From assembly GCA_049794535.1 (NCBI GenBank), contig JBARCX010000009.1, positions 1-14,992 of the forward strand: a stretch of DNA of 14,992 nucleotides, given 5' to 3'. Position numbers and translations under genes: made by a program. Under the pieces are notes generated by a model. It saw only the letters and a program-made list of their open reading frames with translations, had not been told where the DNA came from and did not search any database. Of this stretch, positions 1-7,192 are shown one piece after another. Within the stretch, counting starts at the first letter, position 1, and each line of letters opens with the position of its first letter. This DNA is from JBARCX01 sp049794535 (GTDB taxonomy: Bacteria; Pseudomonadota; Gammaproteobacteria; Xanthomonadales; Rhodanobacteraceae).

Positions 1-342
1 ACACTGGATGAAGCGATCGCTTATATCGCTACGCATCCACATCCACTCGCGCTGTATCTATTCGAGCAGGACAGCACCGTTGTAGATACGGTGCTTTCTC
101 GTACGCAGACCGGCGGGGTTACCGTCAACGACACGCTCTTCCACGTCGCCCAGCACGGTCTGCCATTCGGTGGCGTGGGCACGTCGGGCACAGGCGGCTA
201 TCACGGCGAGGCTGGCTTTCGCACGTTCTCGCATATCAAACCGGTCTTCCATCAGGCACGTTTGAACGGTACCGGATTGCTCAACCCACCTTATCGTGGG
301 CGTTTCCGTCGCATGCTCGAGATTCTGCTGCGACACGGCTGA
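1..342 (+). CDS. Coniferyl-aldehyde dehydrogenase, C-terminal fragment (5' end outside window)
   Basis: The reading frame is open from base 1 and stops with TGA at 340-342, giving the last 113 residues of a protein that begins upstream. Family: NAD(P)+-dependent aldehyde dehydrogenases, which oxidise aromatic or aliphatic aldehydes to acids in the cytoplasm. The segment GGVTVNDTLFHVAQHGLPFG followed by GVGTSGTGGYHG is the conserved C-terminal oligomerisation and active-site-edge region, and its form is the one I associate with coniferyl-aldehyde dehydrogenases (CalB-like). The catalytic Cys and the Rossmann domain lie outside the window, so activity cannot be judged. The gene converges on the outer-membrane channel gene across a shared terminator. 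A generic aldehyde dehydrogenase of the same superfamily is the alternative; the family call is secure, the substrate is not. Confidence 0.88.
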   Translation, partial: TLDEAIAYIATHPHPLALYLFEQDSTVVDTVLSRTQTGGVTVNDTLFHVAQHGLPFGGVGTSGTGGYHGEAGFRTFSHIKPVFHQARLNGTGLLNPPYRGRFRRMLEILLRHG

Positions 343-349
343 GCTATAA

Positions 350-381
350 AAAAACCTCCCCGCTCACACGGGGAGGTTTTT
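350..381. terminator. Bidirectional rho-independent terminator
   Basis: A perfect inverted repeat pairs 350-362 (AAAAACCTCCCCG) with 369-381 (CGGGGAGGTTTTT) around a 6-base loop. It is GC-rich at its heart and ends in a T run on either strand. It begins 8 bases after the dehydrogenase stop and ends 28 bases before the minus-strand channel gene's stop, so it can end both convergent transcripts. Confidence 0.93.
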
Positions 382-408
382 GTTTAGACGTCCTTACGCC
401 AGAGGCGG

Positions 409-1845
409 TTAGAACTTGTACTGCGCCGACAGGCTGAGCAGATTGCCGTAGTCGTCGAAATTACCGGTCAGTACGTCAGCCGTCGAGCTCACCGAGCCAT
501 CCAGATGCGCCTGGTTGACGAAGATATGCGCATACGACGCGTTGATCGTGAAACGATCGCTGGCTTTGTAACCGATGCCAACCGAAACCATCTTACGAGT
601 GGAATCAGGCACGCGCGGATCACGATTGGTGGCGCTGGTCGGCGTGGTATCCACCGACACACCTGCACGCAAGGTGACTTTCTCGGTGAGGTAATAGTCG
701 CCACCGATCGCTGCATACCAGGTGTTACGCCAGTTGAATGGCTCGGTCGTGGTCGGCTGCGCCGGGTTGGCGTAGATGACCTGCAACTGCTTCAGTACGG
801 TCCACTGAGTCCATGCCAGGTCCATACCGATGCCGAACGTCTCGGCCTGATGCCAGTAGCTCAGGTCGGCCGTAGCAGGCGTGGTGAGCGCAGCGGTGCC
901 CGTGGTGTGCTGGAACGGCACGCCACCCGCAAGCAACGGCGCTACCGCCGGGTTGCTTAGCACGGCCGTCACGTTGTCCGGCACGTTGAAGTTCGCGGTG
1001 CCTTCGAGCGTGTGACCAATCCTGGAATGGTAGTTCAGACCCAGCTTGTCGTTCGGGGTCAGCTTCCAATAGGCGCCGAGCTGCCAGCCGTAGCTCCAAT
1101 CGTTGCCCTTGACGCTGGCGTAGCCGTCCGAACCCGGCGGCACCACTGCACCCACCGTCTGCGACAAAGCGGCAGCCTGCGCCGGCGTGATCTGGCCCGC
1201 AGTGGCCGCCTGCTGAATCAGGCCCTGGCCAACTGCATTGAAGTTGATCGCGCTGGTCAGCGTGGCGCTCGTGCGCTGAGCGATCACGCTGGCACCGAGG
1301 CTGAAGTTATCCGTGATGTCGTACGACGCCGACAGCGTGGCATCCAGCGACTCAAGCTTGGTGTTGACGGCGTTATAGCGACCAACCCAGTTCTGGTTGT
1401 ATTCGGTCTGGAAGCCAAACGGCACCGTGAGGCCGCCACCGATATGCCACTTGTCGTTGATCTGGGTGACGAAGAACATCGCAGGCACCGGCAGCGTGGT
1501 GCCGGCATCGCCACCGTTGCCACCGCCGATCGGGTTGCCGAACGCATCGTGGGCCGAACCGCTGAACTGGGCACTGAAATTGATGGCCGTCACATCAGCC
1601 TGGAAATAGGTGCCCTTCAAATCCGACATAGCGGCCGGGTTGTTCACCGCCACCGAAGCATCATCACCAGCGGTCACCGAACCTGCGTAGGCACGGCCCA
1701 TGGCCGCGGTGCTGTCTTCCTTGAGCTGGAAGGCGCTGGCGTGCGCACTCTGCGGCACCGCCAAGGCTCCGACAATGGCTAGGCTCAGCGCGGCGAGCGC
1801 GAGCGATCGAGGGGTACGCACGAGAGTACGAAAGGACATCTGCAT
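409..1845 (-). CDS. Outer-membrane transport protein, OmpP1/FadL/TodX family
   Basis: This is a predicted outer-membrane beta-barrel channel for hydrophobic substrates such as long-chain fatty acids or aromatics. With the start at 1845 it is 478 residues, about the usual FadL length. Residues 1-36 form a signal peptide: a basic start, a hydrophobic Leu/Ala core, and probable cleavage at SAHA|SAFQL. Mature FadL proteins typically begin with such an SAFQL-like sequence that plugs the barrel. Residues 50-73 (GRAYAGSVTAGDDASVAVNN, then PAAM) are the family's conserved N-terminal motif. The chain ends Tyr-Lys-Phe, the C-terminal aromatic expected of a barrel recognised by BamA. The open frame runs upstream to 2016, but an AGGAG 7 bases before the ATG at 1845 and the position of the signal peptide fix the start there. 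Its neighbour is an aromatic-aldehyde dehydrogenase, which hints at uptake of aromatic or fatty substrates; that link is inference. Confidence 0.93.
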   Translation of the reverse strand: MQMSFRTLVRTPRSLALAALSLAIVGALAVPQSAHASAFQLKEDSTAAMGRAYAGSVTAGDDASVAVNNPAAMSDLKGTYFQADVTAINFSAQFSGSAHDAFGNPIGGGNGGDAGTTLPVPAMFFVTQINDKWHIGGGLTVPFGFQTEYNQNWVGRYNAVNTKLESLDATLSASYDITDNFSLGASVIAQRTSATLTSAINFNAVGQGLIQQAATAGQITPAQAAALSQTVGAVVPPGSDGYASVKGNDWSYGWQLGAYWKLTPNDKLGLNYHSRIGHTLEGTANFNVPDNVTAVLSNPAVAPLLAGGVPFQHTTGTAALTTPATADLSYWHQAETFGIGMDLAWTQWTVLKQLQVIYANPAQPTTTEPFNWRNTWYAAIGGDYYLTEKVTLRAGVSVDTTPTSATNRDPRVPDSTRKMVSVGIGYKASDRFTINASYAHIFVNQAHLDGSVSSTADVLTGNFDDYGNLLSLSAQYKF

Positions 1846-1852
1846 CGGCTTG

Positions 1853-1857
1853 CTCCT
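1853..1857 (-). promoter_or_regulatory. Ribosome binding site deciding the start of the FadL-type gene
   Basis: AGGAG on the minus strand lies 7 bases ahead of the ATG at 1845. It favours that start over the upstream in-frame ATG near 2016, which would place 57 non-signal-like residues before the signal peptide. A second ATG at 1839 is only 13 bases away and less well spaced. Confidence 0.8.
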
Positions 1858-1934
1858 GCTTTTTGTTGGTCCGACTCGGGTCAGGGCGGGGTTCAACCGT
1901 CGATCTGATTTCATACATGCGTTTGATACCCCTG

Positions 1935-1951
1935 GCCGGCACTGTGCCGGC
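1935..1951. promoter_or_regulatory. Perfect 8-1-8 inverted repeat upstream of the FadL-type gene
   Basis: GCCGGCAC-T-GTGCCGGC is an exact inverted repeat with a single central base, about 90 bases upstream of the channel gene's start and within the 219-base gap between that gene and ycgL. The form suits a dimeric repressor operator. It could instead be chance in GC-rich DNA. No regulator is identified. Confidence 0.4.
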
Positions 1952-1971
1952 TCGAACATGGCCATGCAAGT

Positions 1972-1988
1972 GCGAATGCAGCATTCGC
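1972..1988. promoter_or_regulatory. Second perfect 8-1-8 inverted repeat upstream of the FadL-type gene
   Basis: GCGAATGC-A-GCATTCGC is another exact inverted repeat with one central base. Its centre (1980) is 37 bases from the centre of the first repeat (1943). The two have different arm sequences, so they are probably not two sites for the same protein unless only their architecture matters. It is a candidate operator for either divergent gene. Confidence 0.4.
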
Positions 1989-2064
1989 GCCGATGGTGCC
2001 CGGACGTTAAGAGCAATGGCTGCTAACCTTCCCGCCATCACGCCGCCATCACCTGGGTGCCGCC

Positions 2065-2391
2065 ATGCACTGCTTTGTCTACGCCAGCCTGCGCAAGGCC
2101 GACGCCTACCTGTGGCTGGCCCGCCGCGACCATTTCGAAGTGCTGCCCGAATCGCTAGCGTTGATGCTTGGCGAATTGCGCTTTGCACTGGAAGTGGAAT
2201 TGAGTGGGCAACGCCGTTTGCCATTTGAGGATGCACAACAGGTGATCGAGCATCTACGCACGCAAGGTTGGCATCTGCAATTGCCGCCACAGCAAACATT
2301 GGCAGCCGCCAATCACCTGCCCTACAACAGCGCCCCTACCGATCAGCGAAATACAGATCGACGGGATGATGCCGATCAACGGGATGAGTAA
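2065..2391 (+). CDS. YcgL domain-containing protein
   Basis: A 108-residue cytoplasmic protein of the YcgL family, small and widespread in gammaproteobacteria; its molecular function is not settled as far as I know. Residues 1-77 carry the family pattern: MHCFVYASLRKADAYLWL at the start, then LPESLALMLGEL, FALEVEL, and the closing IEHLRTQGWHLQLPPQ. The start matches the family's usual N-terminus. The ribosome site is weak: only a GGGTG, 5 bases before the ATG. Residues 78-108 form a hydrophilic tail rich in Asp, Arg and Gln. Part of it is encoded by an 18-base direct repeat that runs into the stop codon, so the tail may have grown by duplication. The gene lies divergent from the FadL-type gene and 94 bases upstream of the ankyrin gene on the same strand. 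Confidence 0.9.
   Translation: MHCFVYASLRKADAYLWLARRDHFEVLPESLALMLGELRFALEVELSGQRRLPFEDAQQVIEHLRTQGWHLQLPPQQTLAAANHLPYNSAPTDQRNTDRRDDADQRDE
2356..2391 (+). repeat. Imperfect 18-base tandem duplication at the 3' end of ycgL
   Basis: Two adjoining 18-base units begin GATCGACGGGATGA (2356) and GATCAACGGGATGA (2374). The first 14 bases differ at one position. The second unit holds the TAA stop. A further GATC at 2341 begins a more degenerate copy. The units encode the charged C-terminal tail of YcgL. Confidence 0.6.
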
Positions 2392-2472
2392 GCCCCTTAA
2401 CTGATCGAGTGCTCTGATCAAATGTCGGTTCCTTGTTAACAACGGATTACCGTCTCGTGTCGTAACGATTCC

Positions 2473-2485
2473 TATACTCGCGCCT
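2473..2485 (+). promoter_or_regulatory. Probable -10 element of a leaderless promoter for the ankyrin gene
   Basis: TATACT at 2473-2478 matches the sigma-70 -10 consensus in five of six positions. It is followed by only 7 bases before the ATG at 2486, so transcription should begin at or within a base or two of the start codon. No Shine-Dalgarno sequence lies ahead of the ATG, which agrees with leaderless translation. The -35 region is poor; the nearest candidate is TTACCG at 2447-2452 with a long 20-base spacer. Confidence 0.5.
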
Positions 2486-5400
2486 ATGCCCTATCCCAAG
2501 TCACGCCGCCGCCCGACATCCCTCCTGTCCTCCATCGCCTGGTTTGCGCCCGGGCTGATCGCCGTGGCAATCGCCGCGATCGGGGCACATCCCTTGGCGC
2601 TGATCCCGCTATTACTGGCCAATACGCTGACGATGGCAGCGGTCTGCCACGCCATCGGCTTCGACCCCGAGCCGCATTTCGGCCGCACGGTCATGCGCCG
2701 CGGCGCCGCGCATTTAGTGATGTTCACGGGCTACGCCGCGCTGGTGTTTCTGCTGATCGCCTGGCCCATGCTGATGCTAAGCAAGCAGCACAGTCTCAGC
2801 GCTGCGCTGTTACTGGCAGCCGCGCTGGTCGTCGCATTGACAGTACTGTGGCGGCTATGGCCAGCGTTCGGACTGGTCTTTGTGTGGGATGACGCCTACC
2901 CCGCGCAAAACCAGAACGAGGGCTCGTGGATCTTCACCGCCACCGCACGCAGCATCGCGTTCGGCCGCCACCTATCACTCGAAGAGCGCTTCTTCAGCCA
3001 CTTCCTCCCCGCCGCCCTTGCATTACTGGTGCTCGCTTTTGCCGCCATCGCGCTGACCGGGTTATATGGCGTGCTCCCGTCGGAGCTGCGCATTGCTGCA
3101 CTGGCTGTATATGCCGTGGTACTGCTGCCGCTGGGCTGCCTGGTCATCGCCAACCGCACACTGCGCGCGCTGCTGTGCGAAGGCCGCCAGACTGCATTGC
3201 GCCGACCGGCCGCTGACAGCACGAACAAACCTGTCGATGCATCCGCTCGTGTCACCCCAGCAGCTCCCGTTGCACCACCGCAACTGAGCGAAGAGGAACG
3301 CACTGCCGGAACACCCGAGCAGGCCGCAGCACTGCTCGCTGCCACCCGCGACGGCGACATTGAGCGCGCACTGGCCTTGGTTGAAGCCGGTGCTGATCCC
3401 AATACAGCGCCAACCGCCGACGACCGCGACCAGCGCCCGGCACTCATGCTCGCCGCGCTGCTGCCAGACAATCGCCTGCTACGCGCGCTGATCGCCAAAG
3501 GTGCCGACGTCAATCGCGCCAGCGGTGGCCTCACCCCGCTGCTCGCCGCTACGCGTGACAGCTGGCACGGTCGTGCCGAAGCCGTGATGACCTTGCTCGC
3601 CAATGGCGCCAGCCCACTGGTTACCGACGCCCAGGGCAGCACAGCGCTGCATGGTGCGGCGCTCAGCGAAGAACCCATCGTGGCCGCGATGCTGCTGGAT
3701 GCTGCCGCACCGATCAACGCCTTGAACAAAGCAGGCATCAGTCCGCTCGCTGCGGCCTGCCATGCTGCGAACTGGCCTTTGGTGAAGTTTCTGCTCGAGC
3801 GCGGTGCCAAGCCCGCACCCGCCGATGGTGAGCCAGCACTGGTCGCCGCCGCAGGCATTGCCGATGACGATCCGCAAGGCGTGAAGCTGTTGCTCAAGCA
3901 CCGCGCGGCGGTAAACGCGGTCGACGCGAAACACCGCAGCGCACTGATGGCTGCCGCTGCCGAAGGTCACGAGCAGATTGCCCGCGCACTGCGTTCGGCA
4001 GGTGCTGACGTGACACCAGCCGATCGCCACGGCAGCACCGCACTCATGGAAGCCTCGCGCGCCGGGGCCGTCGGTATCGTGCAATTGCTGGCCGAGGCTC
4101 AGCCGGATGCGCGCGTGCGCGACAACCACGGTCGTGATGCACTCACCCTCGCCTGCCAGTCACCGCACGCGCACGCCGAAACCATTCGTGCCCTACTTGC
4201 CCTCGGTGCCGAGCCGAAGACCACTGGCAGCGATGGCCGCAGCGCACTGGATCACGCCGCTGCCGCCGGGCGCTGGGATCTGGTTGCCCTGCTCGATCCC
4301 GATACCGCATTACCCGCCAACCTCGCGCTCGACGCGCTACCGGAAGGCGCCGATACCCCGGCGCATTTGCTCGATGCATTGCGCTTTGGTCATTGGGCGA
4401 TCGTGTCCACGTTCGTCGGCCGCGTACGCGAGTGGCCACAGACACAACTGGCTCAGCTCTATCTTGATCTCGCGGCACCTGGCCTCAGCGCCGGGCGTCG
4501 CTGGTTGCTCGACCACGGCCTCGCGGCCGAGGCACGCCTGCAACCACAGCTGATCGACGATGCCGATACCGCGCATGCCGCTGACATAGCGCTGCCGCCA
4601 CTGGGTCGTCGCATGTTCGATGCGCTGCTGCAACAGCTGCCGGCGTCGACCGAAGCGGTAGACGACCTACTACAAGCCGGTGCCAGCCCAGCCGGTGCTG
4701 GCCTGCTCGCACAGGCACTCGTACGACTTGATAACGCTGCACAGGGCATGGCACTGCCGCTTGCGATGCTCGAGTGTGGCGCCGATCCGTTTGGCCCCGA
4801 CGCACGTGAGCGCACACCCGTCCACCTCGCAGCCGCTGGCGGACAACGCGAACTGCTGCAGGTCCTGCTTGCTCGTGGCTGCAACCCGAACACCCGTGAC
4901 AACACCGGCCGCACGCCGTTGTTTGCCGCACTGGAACACGGCGCCAATGCTCTACCACTGGTACGCGCACTCGTTGCACATGGTGCCGACGCTGAAGCAG
5001 CCGATGCCAATGGAGAAACGCCACTCGGACTCGCACTGGAACATAGCGAGATCGAACGCTGGCTCGATTGGGGTGACTGGTCGCGACCGCGCCGCCCGTT
5101 GCGCGCTGAGGACCTGCCTGCCGCGGCCAAGATGGGTGCTGCTACCGCAGTGGATCGCTTGCTAGAGCTTGGCTTCGCTGTCGATACCCTCGATACACAG
5201 GGCGCCAGCGCGCTACTGCATGCCTGCGGTGCCGGCCATCGCGAGATCGCTGCGCGGTTGCTCGACGCAGGTGCCGACCATGCACTCACCGCGCGCAACG
5301 GCATGACCCCACTCGCCGCTGCGGTGGGCGCAAGGCGCGAAGCGTTGATCGCACTCTTGATCGAGCGTGGTGCCAGCGTCGACCAACGATTGCCCGGCGA

Positions 5401-5980
5401 AGCCACCGCACTGATGGTGGCGGCGGCGATGGGTTATCCGGAGATTGTCGAACCGTTGCTCGATGCTGGCGCTGACATCCACGCCGTCGATGCGCGCGGG
5501 CACAGTGCACTGCACGCTGCCGCGCAATTCGGCTTCGAAAGCAATGACAGCCTGCGCGCACGGCGCCTGTTTGATGTATTGCTCAAACGCAGTGCTGATG
5601 TGAATCGCAGCGACAACGATGGCAAGACCCCGCTATTGCTGCTACTCGGCGCACAGTTACGTCCGGGTAGCCCATGTGATGCCACCCATATCGGCGCGTT
5701 GCTGCCGGTGCTGCTCGATGCCGGCGCACGCCTGGAGCATGCAGACCAGCGCGGCGTTACCGCACTGCATGCCTGTGCCATGCACGCGCTATTGCCGCCG
5801 GCTCGCGTATTACTCGCACGCGGTGCCGACCGCAGTGCCGTCGACGCTTTCGGTCGCACTGCTGCCGATGTAGCACGGCAACTTGGCTATATCGATATTG
5901 CACACGAACTGACCGCGCGCAGCGGTGCCATTCCGAGCGTGCGGCAAACCTTGCGCCAGCCGGCGCAACCGGCTGAGTGA
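2486..5980 (+). CDS. Large membrane-anchored ankyrin-repeat protein
   Basis: This 1164-residue protein has a membrane N-terminus and a very long ankyrin solenoid. About six hydrophobic segments occur near residues 18-36, 37-56, 76-98, 104-124, 173-195 and 203-223. A low-complexity linker rich in Ala, Pro and Thr follows (about 240-275). Ankyrin repeats run from about 280 to 600 and from about 776 to 1145, perhaps 18-20 in all, with the usual TPL/SAL.AA..G....LL..GAD.N pattern, for example DARGHSALHAAA at 1002-1013. Residues about 605-775 keep the length and helical feel of repeats but have lost most of the consensus. Ankyrin repeats bind partner proteins, so a scaffold fixed at the inner membrane is the likely role; no catalytic motif is visible. 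There is no ribosome site, only a TATACT box 7 bases upstream. No partner gene is evident: ycgL lies upstream and the convergent glycosyltransferase downstream. Confidence 0.9.
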   Translation: MPYPKSRRRPTSLLSSIAWFAPGLIAVAIAAIGAHPLALIPLLLANTLTMAAVCHAIGFDPEPHFGRTVMRRGAAHLVMFTGYAALVFLLIAWPMLMLSKQHSLSAALLLAAALVVALTVLWRLWPAFGLVFVWDDAYPAQNQNEGSWIFTATARSIAFGRHLSLEERFFSHFLPAALALLVLAFAAIALTGLYGVLPSELRIAALAVYAVVLLPLGCLVIANRTLRALLCEGRQTALRRPAADSTNKPVDASARVTPAAPVAPPQLSEEERTAGTPEQAAALLAATRDGDIERALALVEAGADPNTAPTADDRDQRPALMLAALLPDNRLLRALIAKGADVNRASGGLTPLLAATRDSWHGRAEAVMTLLANGASPLVTDAQGSTALHGAALSEEPIVAAMLLDAAAPINALNKAGISPLAAACHAANWPLVKFLLERGAKPAPADGEPALVAAAGIADDDPQGVKLLLKHRAAVNAVDAKHRSALMAAAAEGHEQIARALRSAGADVTPADRHGSTALMEASRAGAVGIVQLLAEAQPDARVRDNHGRDALTLACQSPHAHAETIRALLALGAEPKTTGSDGRSALDHAAAAGRWDLVALLDPDTALPANLALDALPEGADTPAHLLDALRFGHWAIVSTFVGRVREWPQTQLAQLYLDLAAPGLSAGRRWLLDHGLAAEARLQPQLIDDADTAHAADIALPPLGRRMFDALLQQLPASTEAVDDLLQAGASPAGAGLLAQALVRLDNAAQGMALPLAMLECGADPFGPDARERTPVHLAAAGGQRELLQVLLARGCNPNTRDNTGRTPLFAALEHGANALPLVRALVAHGADAEAADANGETPLGLALEHSEIERWLDWGDWSRPRRPLRAEDLPAAAKMGAATAVDRLLELGFAVDTLDTQGASALLHACGAGHREIAARLLDAGADHALTARNGMTPLAAAVGARREALIALLIERGASVDQRLPGEATALMVAAAMGYPEIVEPLLDAGADIHAVDARGHSALHAAAQFGFESNDSLRARRLFDVLLKRSADVNRSDNDGKTPLLLLLGAQLRPGSPCDATHIGALLPVLLDAGARLEHADQRGVTALHACAMHALLPPARVLLARGADRSAVDAFGRTAADVARQLGYIDIAHELTARSGAIPSVRQTLRQPAQPAE

Positions 5981-6014
5981 AGTTAGGCCACTAAGTCGGA
6001 CTGTGAGCGATTGA

Positions 6015-7109
6015 CTAGTAAGCCGCCGCGGCAGTGACCGCGGCGGCAGCACGCCACGCGACAGGGCGCACGGATAGCCCATGCCAGGCATCCATCACCT
6101 GCTCCAGCGTAATGGCATCCACACGGGTGCTATGCGGCGGCCCACCCAGTATGGTCACCTTGCTATTGGCACTGCGCGGCGCCCATTGCGACGGCGGGAC
6201 CGAACCGAATAGCACCGCCAATGGGCAGTCCACTGCCGCTGCCAAATGCGCCGGCCCGGTATCCACCGAGACCATGCTGTGCGCAACCGCCATGAGTGCC
6301 TTCAACCGACCCAGCGGAAGCTCGCCCGCTGCCGACGTAACGGCGGGATGAGCGCTGGCTGCACGTATTTCTTCGAGATACCCGGCTTCAGCCGGGCAAC
6401 CACAGAGCACCACGCGCGCATCCGGACGCTGCGTGACGATATTCCGTGCCAAGGCAGCCCAACGTTCAACCGGCCAACATTTGTCATCGTCACTGGCGTG
6501 ACGCACGCCGCTCCAACGCATGGTGCGTTTATTGGCTGGCTGCAATAGCACCAGTTGCTTGCCTGCCAAGTCACGTTTGCGCAACCAGCTATCGCAGTCT
6601 GCACGTTCCGCTGTGCTGACCAGCAACTGTGGCGCGGCCCCCAGATCGACCATCAGCGGACCGTACATGCCGCAGAACGCCGCTGGCGTGCGATCGCCGA
6701 AGCACAGCAGTCGGTCGACCCAATGTCCATCGCCTGGCCACGGCATGTCGGTGAGATACACGCAACGATCTGCCGGTATACCGGCCAGCGCCAACATGCG
6801 ACAGATCTTGGCCAGCGCGCGCGGCTGCGGTTCGCATACGTAAATCGGCGCTTCGCGCATGTTGCGCAACTGCCGTATCACACGCCAACGTTCCGGGCTG
6901 ATGAGCAACGGCCGATGTGGCGCATGCAGCGTGATCACCTCACTGACTTCGGGCTGGCTGTCATACAAATCTTCAGGCCACGCACCTACCGCCAGCAAAC
7001 GACAGGGACGCCCATAGCGTTGCTGCAGCTTGTGCAACAGCGGTTGCAGCAGCAGCGTATCGCCAAGGCGACCGAAACGAATGACAACAGGACTTAATGC
7101 GCTCGACAT
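6015..7109 (-). CDS. Glycosyltransferase family 9 protein (LPS heptosyltransferase-like)
   Basis: A 364-residue GT-B enzyme of the family that adds ADP-heptose to the lipopolysaccharide core on the cytoplasmic face of the inner membrane. The N-terminus shows VVIRFGRLGDTLLLQPLL (residues 8-25), matching the family's opening strand and Gly-Asp loop. The C-terminal nucleotide-sugar domain shows NKRTMRWSG, then CWPVERWAAL, and SVDTGPAHLAAA (281-292) followed by LFG (300-302). Which sugar it moves cannot be told. The ATG at 7109 is chosen because it puts the conserved strand near the N-terminus, but it lacks a ribosome site. A GGAGG at 7134-7138 lies only 3 bases before an in-frame GTG at 7130, which would add 7 residues; the frame also opens at a TTG at 7172. 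The gene follows the antiporter on the same strand after 83 bases and converges on the ankyrin gene with a 34-base gap and no clear terminator. Confidence 0.87.
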   Translation of the reverse strand: MSSALSPVVIRFGRLGDTLLLQPLLHKLQQRYGRPCRLLAVGAWPEDLYDSQPEVSEVITLHAPHRPLLISPERWRVIRQLRNMREAPIYVCEPQPRALAKICRMLALAGIPADRCVYLTDMPWPGDGHWVDRLLCFGDRTPAAFCGMYGPLMVDLGAAPQLLVSTAERADCDSWLRKRDLAGKQLVLLQPANKRTMRWSGVRHASDDDKCWPVERWAALARNIVTQRPDARVVLCGCPAEAGYLEEIRAASAHPAVTSAAGELPLGRLKALMAVAHSMVSVDTGPAHLAAAVDCPLAVLFGSVPPSQWAPRSANSKVTILGGPPHSTRVDAITLEQVMDAWHGLSVRPVAWRAAAAVTAAAAY

Positions 7110-7192
7110 GTCATTGGGAACGGCGCGCACGAACCTCCGTTGACAGCATTCTTGCGATCGCCACGACCGCAAGTTATTGCGTCACAAGAAAT

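Noticed and set aside
1012..1782. 256-codon open frame on the plus strand inside the FadL-type gene
   Set aside because: It is antisense to a well-supported gene, has Arg/His-rich low-quality composition, and shows no recognisable domain; typical of GC-rich shadow frames.
409..2016. Longer 535-residue version of the FadL-type protein starting at 2016
   Set aside because: It would put 57 residues before a clear signal peptide, while AGGAG is well placed for the ATG at 1845.
2402..2420. Possible hairpin TGATC...GATCA after ycgL
   Set aside because: Only 5 base pairs, with a poor inner stem and no T run, so it is not convincing as a terminator.
2433..2442. TTGTTAACAA palindrome upstream of the ankyrin gene
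   Set aside because: It is short, AT-rich and self-symmetric by simple composition; there is no second copy and its position does not fit the -35 box, so I did not list it as a site.
2896..3897. 333-codon minus-strand open frame in the ankyrin gene
   Set aside because: It is Ser/Ala-rich and without motifs, and lies opposite regular ankyrin codons, so it is a by-product of GC bias and repeats. The same holds for the 315-codon frame at 4459-5406.
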